Below, one piece after another: positions 27,107 through 33,979 of a DNA stretch of 33,979 bases. The notes below the pieces were generated by a model. The model ran no database searches and had not been told where the DNA came from. It saw only the letters and a list, made by a program, of their open reading frames with translations. How positions within the stretch are numbered: the first letter of the stretch is position 1; each line of letters opens with the position of its first letter. Position numbers and translations under genes: made by a program. This DNA comes from Oceanospirillaceae bacterium. GTDB lineage: Bacteria > Pseudomonadota > Gammaproteobacteria > Pseudomonadales > Balneatricaceae. Location of the stretch: contig JAIBDW010000014.1 in assembly GCA_024686035.1 (NCBI GenBank), positions 1 to 33,979 of the forward strand, in the 5' to 3' direction.

Positions 27107-28246
27107 ATGGCGCATCAATTTAACCACGCACACTTTATGCAACTCGCTCTAGAACAAGCAACCAGCGCACAGCTTATTGCTAGGCCTAACCCAGCCGTTG
27201 GTTGTGTGTTAGTTAAACAAAATAAAGTGGTTGGTGCAGGCTTTACCCAAGAAGCAGGTGCAGCTCATGCTGAAATCATGGCCATTCAAGCCGCTGCTGA
27301 TAACGCGTTAGGCGCCACAGCCTATGTTACTTTAGAGCCTTGTAGTCATTATGGCCGCACCTCGCCTTGTAGTTTAGCGCTTATCGAAGCGGGCGTAGCT
27401 TGTGTGGTATATGGCTGCCAAGACCCCAATCCTAAAGTGGCAGGAGAAGGCTTGGCCAAGCTGCGCATGGCAGGTGTAGAGGTGATTGGGCCTGTAATGC
27501 AGGCACAGTGTGAAACATCTAACCAAGCATTTTTCCAACGTATGACCCGTGGCAAGCCCTATGTTATCAATAAGATGGCAATGAGTTTAGATGGTCGCAC
27601 GGCGATGGAGTCCGGTGAAAGCCAGTGGATTACAGGTCCACAAGCCCGCGCCCAAGTGCACTTGTTACGGGCGCAAAGTTGTGCGGTGATTACCGGTATT
27701 GGATCAGTGCTAAGAGACGACCCAAGCATGAATGTGCGGGCATCAGAATTGTTAATGTCAGGCGTGCCTGATGCCACCGTAAAACGGGTAAAACAGCCCC
27801 TGCGGGTAATATTAGATAGCCAGCTACGGATGCCGGTTACCGCCAAGCTATTGCAGCAATCAGGTCCTGTGTTAGTAGTCACCTGCGTGACAGACCTAAA
27901 GCGGCATCAACCTTTGATTGAAGCAGGGGTAGAGCTTTTGGTGTGTGCTTTAAACGATGACGCAAAAGTGGATTTAGCGGCCGTGTTAAAAGCACTCAGC
28001 CAAAGACAGTGCAACCAAGTGTTGATAGAAGCTGGAGCCGGTTTAAGCGGGGCCTTTCTAACCGAAGGTTTAACAGATCACTTGGTGGTGTTTATGGCCC
28101 CCAAGTTATTAGGCAGCAAAGCCAAAGCCTTATTTAACCTGCCATTAGATAAAATGTCACAAGCCCATGGCCTTGATATTAAACAGATCACACAAGTAGG
28201 CTATGATTGGCGTATTGATGCCACCCCAAAAAGCGCTGATAGCTAG
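27107..28246 (+). CDS. ribD: Bifunctional riboflavin deaminase/reductase RibD
   Basis: The 379-aa enzyme performs the second and third steps of riboflavin synthesis: deamination and then NADPH reduction of the pyrimidine intermediate. The N-terminal zinc deaminase shows H54-A-E56 and C79/C88 in EPCSHYGRTSPC. The C-terminal reductase starts at KPYVINKMAMSLDGRTA and includes GIGSVLRDDPSMNVR and LIEAGAGLSGAFL. It follows nrdR by 4 bases. In many gammaproteobacteria ribE (riboflavin synthase) comes next, but here an 91-base gap leads directly to the ribB(A) gene. Confidence 0.96.
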   Translation: MAHQFNHAHFMQLALEQATSAQLIARPNPAVGCVLVKQNKVVGAGFTQEAGAAHAEIMAIQAAADNALGATAYVTLEPCSHYGRTSPCSLALIEAGVACVVYGCQDPNPKVAGEGLAKLRMAGVEVIGPVMQAQCETSNQAFFQRMTRGKPYVINKMAMSLDGRTAMESGESQWITGPQARAQVHLLRAQSCAVITGIGSVLRDDPSMNVRASELLMSGVPDATVKRVKQPLRVILDSQLRMPVTAKLLQQSGPVLVVTCVTDLKRHQPLIEAGVELLVCALNDDAKVDLAAVLKALSQRQCNQVLIEAGAGLSGAFLTEGLTDHLVVFMAPKLLGSKAKALFNLPLDKMSQAHGLDIKQITQVGYDWRIDATPKSADS

Positions 28247-28337
28247 CCACTGCCCGCGAAATCTGGCACAATAGCCGGCTAAATTACCTACCCACCACTT
28301 CGTTGTGTAGGCCTTGAATTTAAGTATAGGTTATCAC

Positions 28338-29447
28338 ATGCACATGAACACCTCAGTAGAGCTGATCGAAGATCTGCGACAAGGTAAAATGATCATTCTT
28401 ATGGATGATGAAGATCGTGAAAACGAAGGTGATCTTGTGATGGTGGCTGAGCAAGTGCGGCCAGAAGACATTAACTTTATGGCCAAGCATGCACGTGGCC
28501 TCATCTGCCTTACGTTATCGCGTGAACACTGCGCCAAGCTAGATTTACCTCTTATGGTAAAAAGCAACGGCACCGCGTACGAAACCAATTTCACCGTGTC
28601 TATTGAAGCTGCAGAAGGCGTGACTACAGGTATTTCTGCAGCAGATCGTGCCTACACTATTCGCACCGCAGTGGCAGCGGATGTGCAGCCACAAGACATT
28701 GTGCAGCCAGGACACATATTTCCATTAATGGCAAAAGAAGGCGGCGTGTTAACTCGTGCAGGCCATACAGAAGCTGGATGTGATTTGGCCCGTCTTGCAG
28801 GCTATACGCCAGCAGCGGCGATTGTTGAAATTATGAATGATGATGGCACCATGGCTCGTCGTGATGACTTGATGAAGTTTGCTGCTGAACATGATTTGAA
28901 AATTGGCACCATTGCTGATTTGATTCACTTTCGTAACCTCAACGAAAAGACCATTAATAAAGTGAGCCATCATTCATTGCCCACGCGCCACGGCGACTTT
29001 AGCTTGCATACCTATGAAGACAAGATTTACGGTGGCACCCATTTAGCACTCACTATGGGCGATATCAATGCACAAGACTCCACCATTGTTCGTGTGCATC
29101 AGGCCGATGTGTTGCGCGACCTAGTGGGTGCGATGCCCTCTACACCTAAGTGGACGATTGACTCGTGTCTTGAGCGTATTGCTAAAGAAGGCCAAGGGGT
29201 ATTGGTGTTGTTGGGGCAAGCGGAAGATCGTAATCTACAAGGCAGTATCGATGCATTTTTTGAAACTGCCGTACCTCGCCAGTTTAATACAGATAGTTCT
29301 GGGGCTTATTTAAACGTAGGTACTGGATCACAGATTTTGCGTGACTTAGGTGTGGGTAAAATGCGCCTCTTAAGCCAAGAAATGAAATTCAATGCCATTT
29401 CTGGCTTTGATTTAGAAATTGAAGAATATATCGACTGCGAGCATTAA
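28338..29447 (+). CDS. ribB: 3,4-dihydroxy-2-butanone 4-phosphate synthase with a degenerate GTP cyclohydrolase II-like domain
   Basis: The 369-aa protein has a full RibB half: DDEDRENEGDL at residues 23-33, the GLICLTLS segment and REGGVL-like KEGGVLTRAGHTEAGCDLARLAG. It makes dihydroxybutanone phosphate from ribulose 5-phosphate. The second half aligns with GTP cyclohydrolase II in layout but lacks the zinc cysteines; the expected cysteine region reads VRVHQADVLRDLVGAMPS. It therefore probably has no cyclohydrolase activity and corresponds to the RibBX-type variant described in Proteobacteria. The ATG at 28338 has TAGG 8 bases upstream; an ATG two codons later is possible. A TTG at 28314 is rejected. 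Confidence 0.92.
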   Translation: MHMNTSVELIEDLRQGKMIILMDDEDRENEGDLVMVAEQVRPEDINFMAKHARGLICLTLSREHCAKLDLPLMVKSNGTAYETNFTVSIEAAEGVTTGISAADRAYTIRTAVAADVQPQDIVQPGHIFPLMAKEGGVLTRAGHTEAGCDLARLAGYTPAAAIVEIMNDDGTMARRDDLMKFAAEHDLKIGTIADLIHFRNLNEKTINKVSHHSLPTRHGDFSLHTYEDKIYGGTHLALTMGDINAQDSTIVRVHQADVLRDLVGAMPSTPKWTIDSCLERIAKEGQGVLVLLGQAEDRNLQGSIDAFFETAVPRQFNTDSSGAYLNVGTGSQILRDLGVGKMRLLSQEMKFNAISGFDLEIEEYIDCEH

Positions 29448-29480
29448 GTCGTTGATGCAGGATAATTGGAAGGAAAATAT

Positions 29481-29954
29481 ATGTCTGTAACTCATATTGA
29501 AGGCCGTTTTGACGATGCCAATGGCCACTACACCCTAGTGGTAGGTCGTTTTAACTCATTTGTAGTAGAAAGTCTTGTTGATGGGGCTTTGGACACATTA
29601 AAGCGTCACGGAGTAGATGCGAATAACATTCGTGTTATACGCGTACCTGGCGCCTTTGAAATCCCATTAGTAGCACAAAAAATTGCCCAACAAGGCAAAG
29701 ATGACGCCATTATTACCCTTGGTGCTGTAATCCGTGGAGGTACGCCACATTTTGAATATGTCTCTGGAGAGGCCTCCTCTGGAATCAGCAAGGTGGGCTT
29801 AGACCACGGTATTCCTGTAGCAAACGGCGTATTAACCGTGAATTCTATAGAACAAGCAATTGAACGTGCCGGTACCAAAGCAGGTAATAAAGGCGCAGAA
29901 GCTGCGATGTCTGCACTAGAAATGGTTAGCTTGTTACGTCAGTTAGAGGCATAA
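29481..29954 (+). CDS. ribH: 6,7-dimethyl-8-ribityllumazine synthase
   Basis: The 157-aa enzyme condenses the RibD product (after dephosphorylation) with the RibB product to give lumazine, the last intermediate before riboflavin. It usually forms hollow oligomeric shells or pentamers. Motifs: [31 protein letters not shown] with the catalytic His-containing segment, and [17 protein letters not shown]. The ATG at 29481 follows AAGGA (29470-29474) at a normal distance. A TTG at 29466 would swallow that ribosome site. nusB begins on the very next base after the stop. Confidence 0.96.
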   Translation: MSVTHIEGRFDDANGHYTLVVGRFNSFVVESLVDGALDTLKRHGVDANNIRVIRVPGAFEIPLVAQKIAQQGKDDAIITLGAVIRGGTPHFEYVSGEASSGISKVGLDHGIPVANGVLTVNSIEQAIERAGTKAGNKGAEAAMSALEMVSLLRQLEA

Positions 29955-30416
29955 ATGAACGCAAATAAAGGTCGTCCAGACCGCCGCCGAGCAGCTAGAG
30001 AATTAGCGCTGCAGGCCTTGTATCAAATACACATGAGCGGCGCTAGCGCGGTAGATGTGCAAGCTGAATTTTTAGTAGATCAAGACTTTAAAAATGCAGA
30101 TAAGCGTATGTTTGGCCAACTTTTGCGCGGCGTTGCTGCACAAATAGCAAGCCTTGATATGATGATTGCTCAATATTTAGATCGCAAGTTGTCAGACTTA
30201 GACCCTATTGAGCTCAACGTATTACGTATGGGTGCTTTTGAGCTGAGTGATTCAGTCACTGTGCCTTATCGTGTTGTTATTAACGAATGTATTGAGCTGG
30301 GTAAAGTGTTTGGCTCTACCGATGGACACAAATACGTTAACAGTATTTTAGATAAAATCGCATTGGATCATCGTTTGGTCGAAATTACAGCGAAACAAAA
30401 AGCTAGCGCTAGCTAG
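29955..30416 (+). CDS. nusB: Transcription antitermination factor NusB
   Basis: The 153-aa all-helical protein has the conserved N-terminal RRRAARELALQALYQ and the C-terminal DPIELNVLRMGAFEL and VINECIELGKVFGSTDGHKYVNSILDKIA. With NusE (S10) it binds boxA RNA and prevents early termination of ribosomal RNA transcripts. It starts directly after the ribH stop, so the two are probably translationally coupled, as in many proteobacteria. The end carries a duplicated KASAS-like repeat (GCTAGC twice). Confidence 0.96.
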   Translation: MNANKGRPDRRRAARELALQALYQIHMSGASAVDVQAEFLVDQDFKNADKRMFGQLLRGVAAQIASLDMMIAQYLDRKLSDLDPIELNVLRMGAFELSDSVTVPYRVVINECIELGKVFGSTDGHKYVNSILDKIALDHRLVEITAKQKASAS

Positions 30417-30445
30417 GCAAATCTTGTGACGACAATGTGAGAACT

Positions 30446-31393
30446 ATGGGCGAATTTGATCTAATCAAACGCTACTTTGACCGTCCAGAGCTTAGGCTTG
30501 GGCCTGCTATGGCGCTTGGCCCTGGTGATGATTGCGCCTTACTTCAACTCCCTCCTAATCACCAGCTTTGCATCAGCAGTGACACCTTCGTGTCTGGCGT
30601 TCATTTCTTTGCCGATATGTCTGCCAGTCAAATTGCCCAACGGTGTTTGGCCGCTAGTGTGAGCGATTTGGCCGCCATGGGAGCCACCCCTGCCTGGTTT
30701 AACTTATGCCTTACAATGCCCAGTGCAGATGCCTGTTGGATGGAGCACTTTAGCCAGGGTCTTGCTGCTAAAGCAGGCACCTGTAAGATAAGCTTAGCTG
30801 GTGGGGACACCACCCGTGGGCCACTAACTATTAGTATTCATGCCATGGGCTGGGTGCCTGTTGGGCAAGCGATTACCAGAAGTGGCGCACAAATAGGCGA
30901 TGTTATTATGGTCTCTGGTAGTTTAGGAGACAGTGCCGCAGGCCTAACCATCATGCAACAGCGCCGTGATGCTAAAGACACACTGAGCCAGCGCTTTTAC
31001 GACCCCACCCCACGGATAGAGCTTGGCCATTGGTTAAGAGGCAAAGCCACCGCATGTTTGGATGTTTCTGATGGTCTAGTACAGGACTTGGAGCACATTC
31101 TTAGAGCCAGTGGCTGCGGAGCACAGCTTAATGTAGCAGATCTGCCACTGTCTGACGAGCTACGCGCTCATCTACCGCTAAATCAAGCTCAAGACAAAGC
31201 ACTTAACGGTGGAGAAGATTTTGAACTATGTTTCACTTTACCTGCTGAGCTAGTCAACGATGCGCAAGCTTTCTCAAGCGCTCAAAACCTGCCTCTAACA
31301 GCCATAGGCCGAATTAGCGGCACACTGGGCTGTAGAATATGGGGCGCCGACGGCAGCTTATACGCGGCCCCTAAAGGCTACCAACACTTTTAA
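30446..31393 (+). CDS. thiL: Thiamine-monophosphate kinase
   Basis: The 315-aa enzyme phosphorylates thiamine monophosphate to the active diphosphate. Motifs follow the ThiL/PurM-like fold: GPGDDCALL, SSDTFVSGVHFF, SVSDLAAMGA, AGGDTTRG, VSGSLGDSAAGL, DVSDGLVQDLEHIL and NGGEDFELCFTLP. The metal-binding aspartates in these stretches are intact. A GTG at 30437 lies three codons upstream; the ATG at 30446 (MGEFDLIKRYF) matches the family start better. It sits between nusB and pgpA in the conserved cluster. Confidence 0.95.
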   Translation: MGEFDLIKRYFDRPELRLGPAMALGPGDDCALLQLPPNHQLCISSDTFVSGVHFFADMSASQIAQRCLAASVSDLAAMGATPAWFNLCLTMPSADACWMEHFSQGLAAKAGTCKISLAGGDTTRGPLTISIHAMGWVPVGQAITRSGAQIGDVIMVSGSLGDSAAGLTIMQQRRDAKDTLSQRFYDPTPRIELGHWLRGKATACLDVSDGLVQDLEHILRASGCGAQLNVADLPLSDELRAHLPLNQAQDKALNGGEDFELCFTLPAELVNDAQAFSSAQNLPLTAIGRISGTLGCRIWGADGSLYAAPKGYQHF

Positions 31394-31402
31394 GGATACG
31401 AC

Positions 31403-31879
31403 ATGAAAACGGCTATTGTAAAACCCAACTGGTTAAACCCAGTACACCTTCTCGCTTTTGGTTTTGGTAGTGGCGCAGCGCCAAAGGCTCCGGGGACTTT
31501 TGGCACCATCGCTGCGGTGTTGTTATATTGGCCTTTATCAAAGCTGAGCGTTGACCACTATTTGCTAATGATTTTAGTGACCAGTGTATTGGGCATTTAT
31601 TTGTGCGGAAAAACTGCAAAAGATTTAGGTGTGCATGACCATGGAGGCATTGTGTGGGATGAGTTTGTCGGTTTTTGGGTCACAATGATTGCGGCACCAG
31701 CGGGCTGGGTATGGGTTTTGGTGGGGTTTGTATTATTTCGCTTTTTTGATATCGTTAAGCCATGGCCGATCAACTGGATCGACAAAAAAGTGTCCGGTGG
31801 ATTTGGCATCATGTTAGATGATGTGATTGCAGGGATAATGGCGGCCCTAGTGTTGCAGGGCCTAGCCTGGTGGGTTTAA
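31403..31879 (+). CDS. pgpA: Phosphatidylglycerophosphatase A
   Basis: The 158-aa inner-membrane enzyme removes phosphate from phosphatidylglycerophosphate to give phosphatidylglycerol. Signature regions are GSGAAPKAPGTFGTIAA, DPxxIVWDE-like HDHGGIVWDEFVGFW and FRFFDIVKPWPINWIDKKVSGGFGIMLDDVIAG. Three or four hydrophobic segments are visible. AAGGA lies before the ATG, 9 bases after thiL. It closes the operon, and its last 4 bases overlap the stop of the facing dsbB; no terminator is visible between them. Confidence 0.95.
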   Translation: MKTAIVKPNWLNPVHLLAFGFGSGAAPKAPGTFGTIAAVLLYWPLSKLSVDHYLLMILVTSVLGIYLCGKTAKDLGVHDHGGIVWDEFVGFWVTMIAAPAGWVWVLVGFVLFRFFDIVKPWPINWIDKKVSGGFGIMLDDVIAGIMAALVLQGLAWWV

Positions 31880-32382
31880 ACCAATATGATTTTGGTAGAG
31901 ACTATGCTTAAGCGCAGGCAATAAATCGCCAACAAAACAAACAATATCAAGCTCCAGCCTGCAATAGACAAGCCTAAGAAGCTCCATAAGACTTCAGCAC
32001 AAGATCCAGAACCTTTAATCATGGCCCCTACTACTTCCATAAATGGAAACGCATCAAGCATATAGCTAAAGCTAGGGCCACAAGCAGGCACAAGATCTGC
32101 AGGTAAACTTTGTAAATATAGTTGGCGCACCGCCAAACCTATGCCCGCTAAGCTGAGAATGAATAGTACAAACCCATAGCGTTTGTGGCCGCCAAAATAA
32201 GGATTATGCAAAGCTGCCAGCATGAATACAGAGGCCATGGCTAGATAAACGAAACGCTGACCCATACACAACATGCATGGGTCTAAACCCATGGCAAACT
32301 CCATATATAATGCGTTAGCCAGGATTGCCGCACAAGCGACTAAGCCAAGTATAAACTCCGTTCGGAAACCAGCATATTTCAT
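31876..32382 (-). CDS. dsbB: Disulfide bond formation protein B
   Basis: The 168-aa, four-helix inner-membrane protein reoxidises DsbA and passes the electrons to quinones. The first redox pair is C36-M-L-C39 in DPCMLCMGQR; the second is C101 in PACGPSFSYML with C128 in GSGSCAEVLW, both in the expected periplasmic loops. The quinone-binding Arg after the first pair (GQR) is present. The ribosome site is weak. Its end overlaps pgpA by 4 bases. Confidence 0.95.
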   Translation of the reverse strand: MKYAGFRTEFILGLVACAAILANALYMEFAMGLDPCMLCMGQRFVYLAMASVFMLAALHNPYFGGHKRYGFVLFILSLAGIGLAVRQLYLQSLPADLVPACGPSFSYMLDAFPFMEVVGAMIKGSGSCAEVLWSFLGLSIAGWSLILFVLLAIYCLRLSIVSTKIILV

Positions 32383-32572
32383 ATTATCTCATCAACTCTT
32401 AGTATATCGTGGCTGATACCACTTTATTATTGTCTGCTTTCTATGTGACGAGGCCTAGTTAGGCATCTATCAATAAATAAGAAAGCTGACATAATATACA
32501 AGATAACTCGTCGCCATTAAAGCTTAAATGGCTTTTGGTATTAGAGATAATGAAAAACGAGAATAAAGTAAT

Positions 32573-32611
32573 ATTAAATCAGCATTAAGCGAAAGCTATT
32601 GCTGATTTAAT
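32573..32611. repeat. 12-bp perfect inverted repeat just after glnK
   Basis: ATTAAATCAGCA (32573-32584) and TGCTGATTTAAT (32600-32611) are perfect inverted arms. Inside them AGC-GAAA-GCT gives a short inner stem with a GNRA loop. It begins 4 bases after the glnK stop (minus strand). It may stabilise or end the glnK transcript, although the stem is AT-rich and the following T run is broken. Confidence 0.6.
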
Positions 32612-32615
32612 CACA

Positions 32616-32978
<363 letters not shown>

Positions 32979-33010
32979 TTATAAATGGCACATCGCCTAG
33001 CATAAGATGT

Positions 33011-33026
33011 TGCAGGGACTGTGCCA
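33011..33026 (-). promoter_or_regulatory. Sigma-54 (RpoN) promoter of glnK
   Basis: On the minus strand the block reads TGGCACAGTCCCTGCA, with GG at 33025-33024 and GC at 33013-33012, exactly 10 bases apart as the -24/-12 rule requires. Only one position of the -12 element (CTGCA instead of TTGCA) departs from consensus. Transcription would begin near 33000, about 45 bases before the glnK ATG. Confidence 0.8.
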
Positions 33027-33137
33027 ACTTTATTGCTCAAAAAAATGTCAAAAAGGCTCTAATATTGGGTATTTATTAAGTTTAATCCCATACTTGAATT
33101 AAAGCAGACCCAAAGTAGCGCAGCGCTTGAATACAAC

Positions 33138-33152
33138 GCACCGAATTGGGGC
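33138..33152. promoter_or_regulatory. NtrC-like enhancer site upstream of glnK
   Basis: GCACC-GAATT-GGGGC resembles the NtrC dyad (GCAC...GTGC) with one mismatch in the right arm. It lies about 110-125 bases upstream of the sigma-54 -12 element, a usual enhancer distance, and also about 80 bases before yifB. Confidence 0.5.
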
Positions 33153-33229
33153 GTATTTGTAGTGGCCAGTGCAGTATTTACATCCACTGCTAGACTTAAC
33201 AAATATCCAAGTTCAGCCAAGGAAAGGCG

Positions 33230-33979
33230 ATGACCTATGCTCTAACTTATAGCCGCGCTTATGTAGGTATAGAAGCCCCTTTAGTGAGTGTGGAAACACA
33301 CCTAAGTGGGGGCTTGCCCGCACTCACCATCGTAGGCCTGCCTGAAACTGCAGTACGCGAAAGCAAGGATCGCGTGCGCAGTGCCATTATTAATGCAGGC
33401 TTTGAGTTTCCTACCAAGCGTATCACCATTAATCTTGCACCTGCAGACTTGCCTAAAGAGGGTGGTCGTTTTGACCTAGCCATAGCCGTTGGGCTACTGG
33501 CTGCCAGTGGCCAGTTGCCGGTAGATGAAGTGACAGGTTATGAGTTTGTGGCTGAGCTTGCATTAAGCTCCAAGCTTAGACGCTGCCCGGCTATTTTGAG
33601 CGCATCAGTGGGCTGCCAAGAAAGCCGGCGGATCATGGTAGTAGCGCCAGAAAATGTCGCAGAGGCAACCATGCCCAAACACAGTCGTGTGCTTTGCCCT
33701 AGGCACTTAAATGAACTGAGCCAATGGCTCCACGATCCAGAAAAACAAATCAGTCCAACACCTGCTCAATGCATTGAAAGTCATCCCCCAAGTGCAGAAC
33801 TATTAGATGTGCGAGGCCAAGAGCAAGCTAAGAGGGCATTAATAATAGCCGCCGCCGGGCACCATAACATGTTAATGTGTGGCCCACCTGGAACAGGTAA
33901 AACCATGCTGGCCCAGCGCCTTCACGGGTTATTAGCACCCCTTACAGAACCTCAAGCATTATCACTTGGAGCGATCAAC
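33230..33979 (+). CDS. comM: YifB/ComM family AAA+ ATPase (Mg-chelatase-like), N-terminal part
   Basis: The first 250 codons are present and the frame is open to the window end. The N-terminal Lon-like domain reads YALTYSRAYVGIEAPLVSVETH, VGLPETAVRESKDRVRSAI and LPKEGGRFDLAIAVGLLAASG. The ATPase domain starts at LLDVRGQEQAKRALIIAAAG and has Walker A GPPGTGKT at about residues 218-225. ComM in Vibrio is a branch-migration helicase used in natural transformation; YifB homologues are widespread in bacteria whether or not they are competent. AAGGAAAGG lies before the ATG. It is divergent from glnK across a 275-base regulatory gap. Confidence 0.93.
   Translation, partial: MTYALTYSRAYVGIEAPLVSVETHLSGGLPALTIVGLPETAVRESKDRVRSAIINAGFEFPTKRITINLAPADLPKEGGRFDLAIAVGLLAASGQLPVDEVTGYEFVAELALSSKLRRCPAILSASVGCQESRRIMVVAPENVAEATMPKHSRVLCPRHLNELSQWLHDPEKQISPTPAQCIESHPPSAELLDVRGQEQAKRALIIAAAGHHNMLMCGPPGTGKTMLAQRLHGLLAPLTEPQALSLGAIN

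Noticed and set aside
28247-28337. FMN riboswitch in front of ribB
   Set aside because: The gap is too short and lacks the conserved RFN segments; only a weak CCTAC/GTAGG stem is present.
29466-29480. TTG start for ribH and, likewise, GTG at 30437 for thiL
   Set aside because: The ribH extension contains its own AAGGA ribosome site; the thiL extension adds three non-conserved residues before a good ATG.

Overview
The window looks like a chromosomal segment of a free-living gammaproteobacterium. Gene order and protein types (spu polyamine operon, nrdR-rib-nusB-thiL-pgpA cluster, Asp-rich HemB, glnK next to yifB) fit the Pseudomonas/Oceanospirillales side of the class, probably a marine lineage with moderate-to-low GC; the exact genus is inference. 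It holds 34 protein genes, the first truncated at its 5' end and the last at its 3' end. I see no tRNA, rRNA, CRISPR, insertion sequence, prophage or integrated island. I found no clear new multi-gene system; the interesting material is in start sites, leaders and small regulatory structures.

Region 1 (1-5714, + strand) is a polyamine uptake and breakdown operon: the end of a glutamate-polyamine ligase (spuB/puuA family), the polyamine aminotransferase spuC, one periplasmic binding protein (PotF/SpuD type), ATPase potG and permeases potH and potI. It is followed by a YczE-type membrane protein (+) that overlaps tail to tail with an MFS transporter (-).

Region 2 (7784-10395) holds malate dehydrogenase (-) with a strong terminator, radC (+) and the ribosomal operon rpmB-rpmG (+) with its own promoter, a long leader and a terminator shared with the opposing operon.

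Region 3 (10422-15402, - strand) reads as one operon: yheS (ABC-F translation factor), hemB, radA and a rimJ-type acetyltransferase. The last gene appears to start at a CTG inside the end of radA, preceded by a full AGGAGG.

Region 4 (15510-25412) holds a secreted FKBP isomerase (+), a small membrane protein related to the urate oxidase membrane domain (-), thioredoxin reductase (-), the heat-shock redox pair hslR-hslO (+), ATP-dependent PEP carboxykinase (+), tex (+) and glutamate-cysteine ligase gshA (+). An EamA/DMT transporter (-) ends against gshA.

Region 5 (26329-31879, + strand) starts with a 309-base gap rich in inverted repeats, including a possible terminator/antiterminator pair. 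It continues with the cluster nrdR-ribD-ribB(A)-ribH-nusB-thiL-pgpA, which makes riboflavin precursors, lumazine and thiamine diphosphate. Riboflavin synthase (ribE) is missing from the cluster, and the RibA half of the RibBA-like protein lacks its zinc site.

Region 6 (31876-33979) has dsbB (-), PII protein glnK (-) with a textbook sigma-54 promoter and an NtrC-like site, and divergent yifB/comM (+), cut by the window end. No amtB accompanies glnK.
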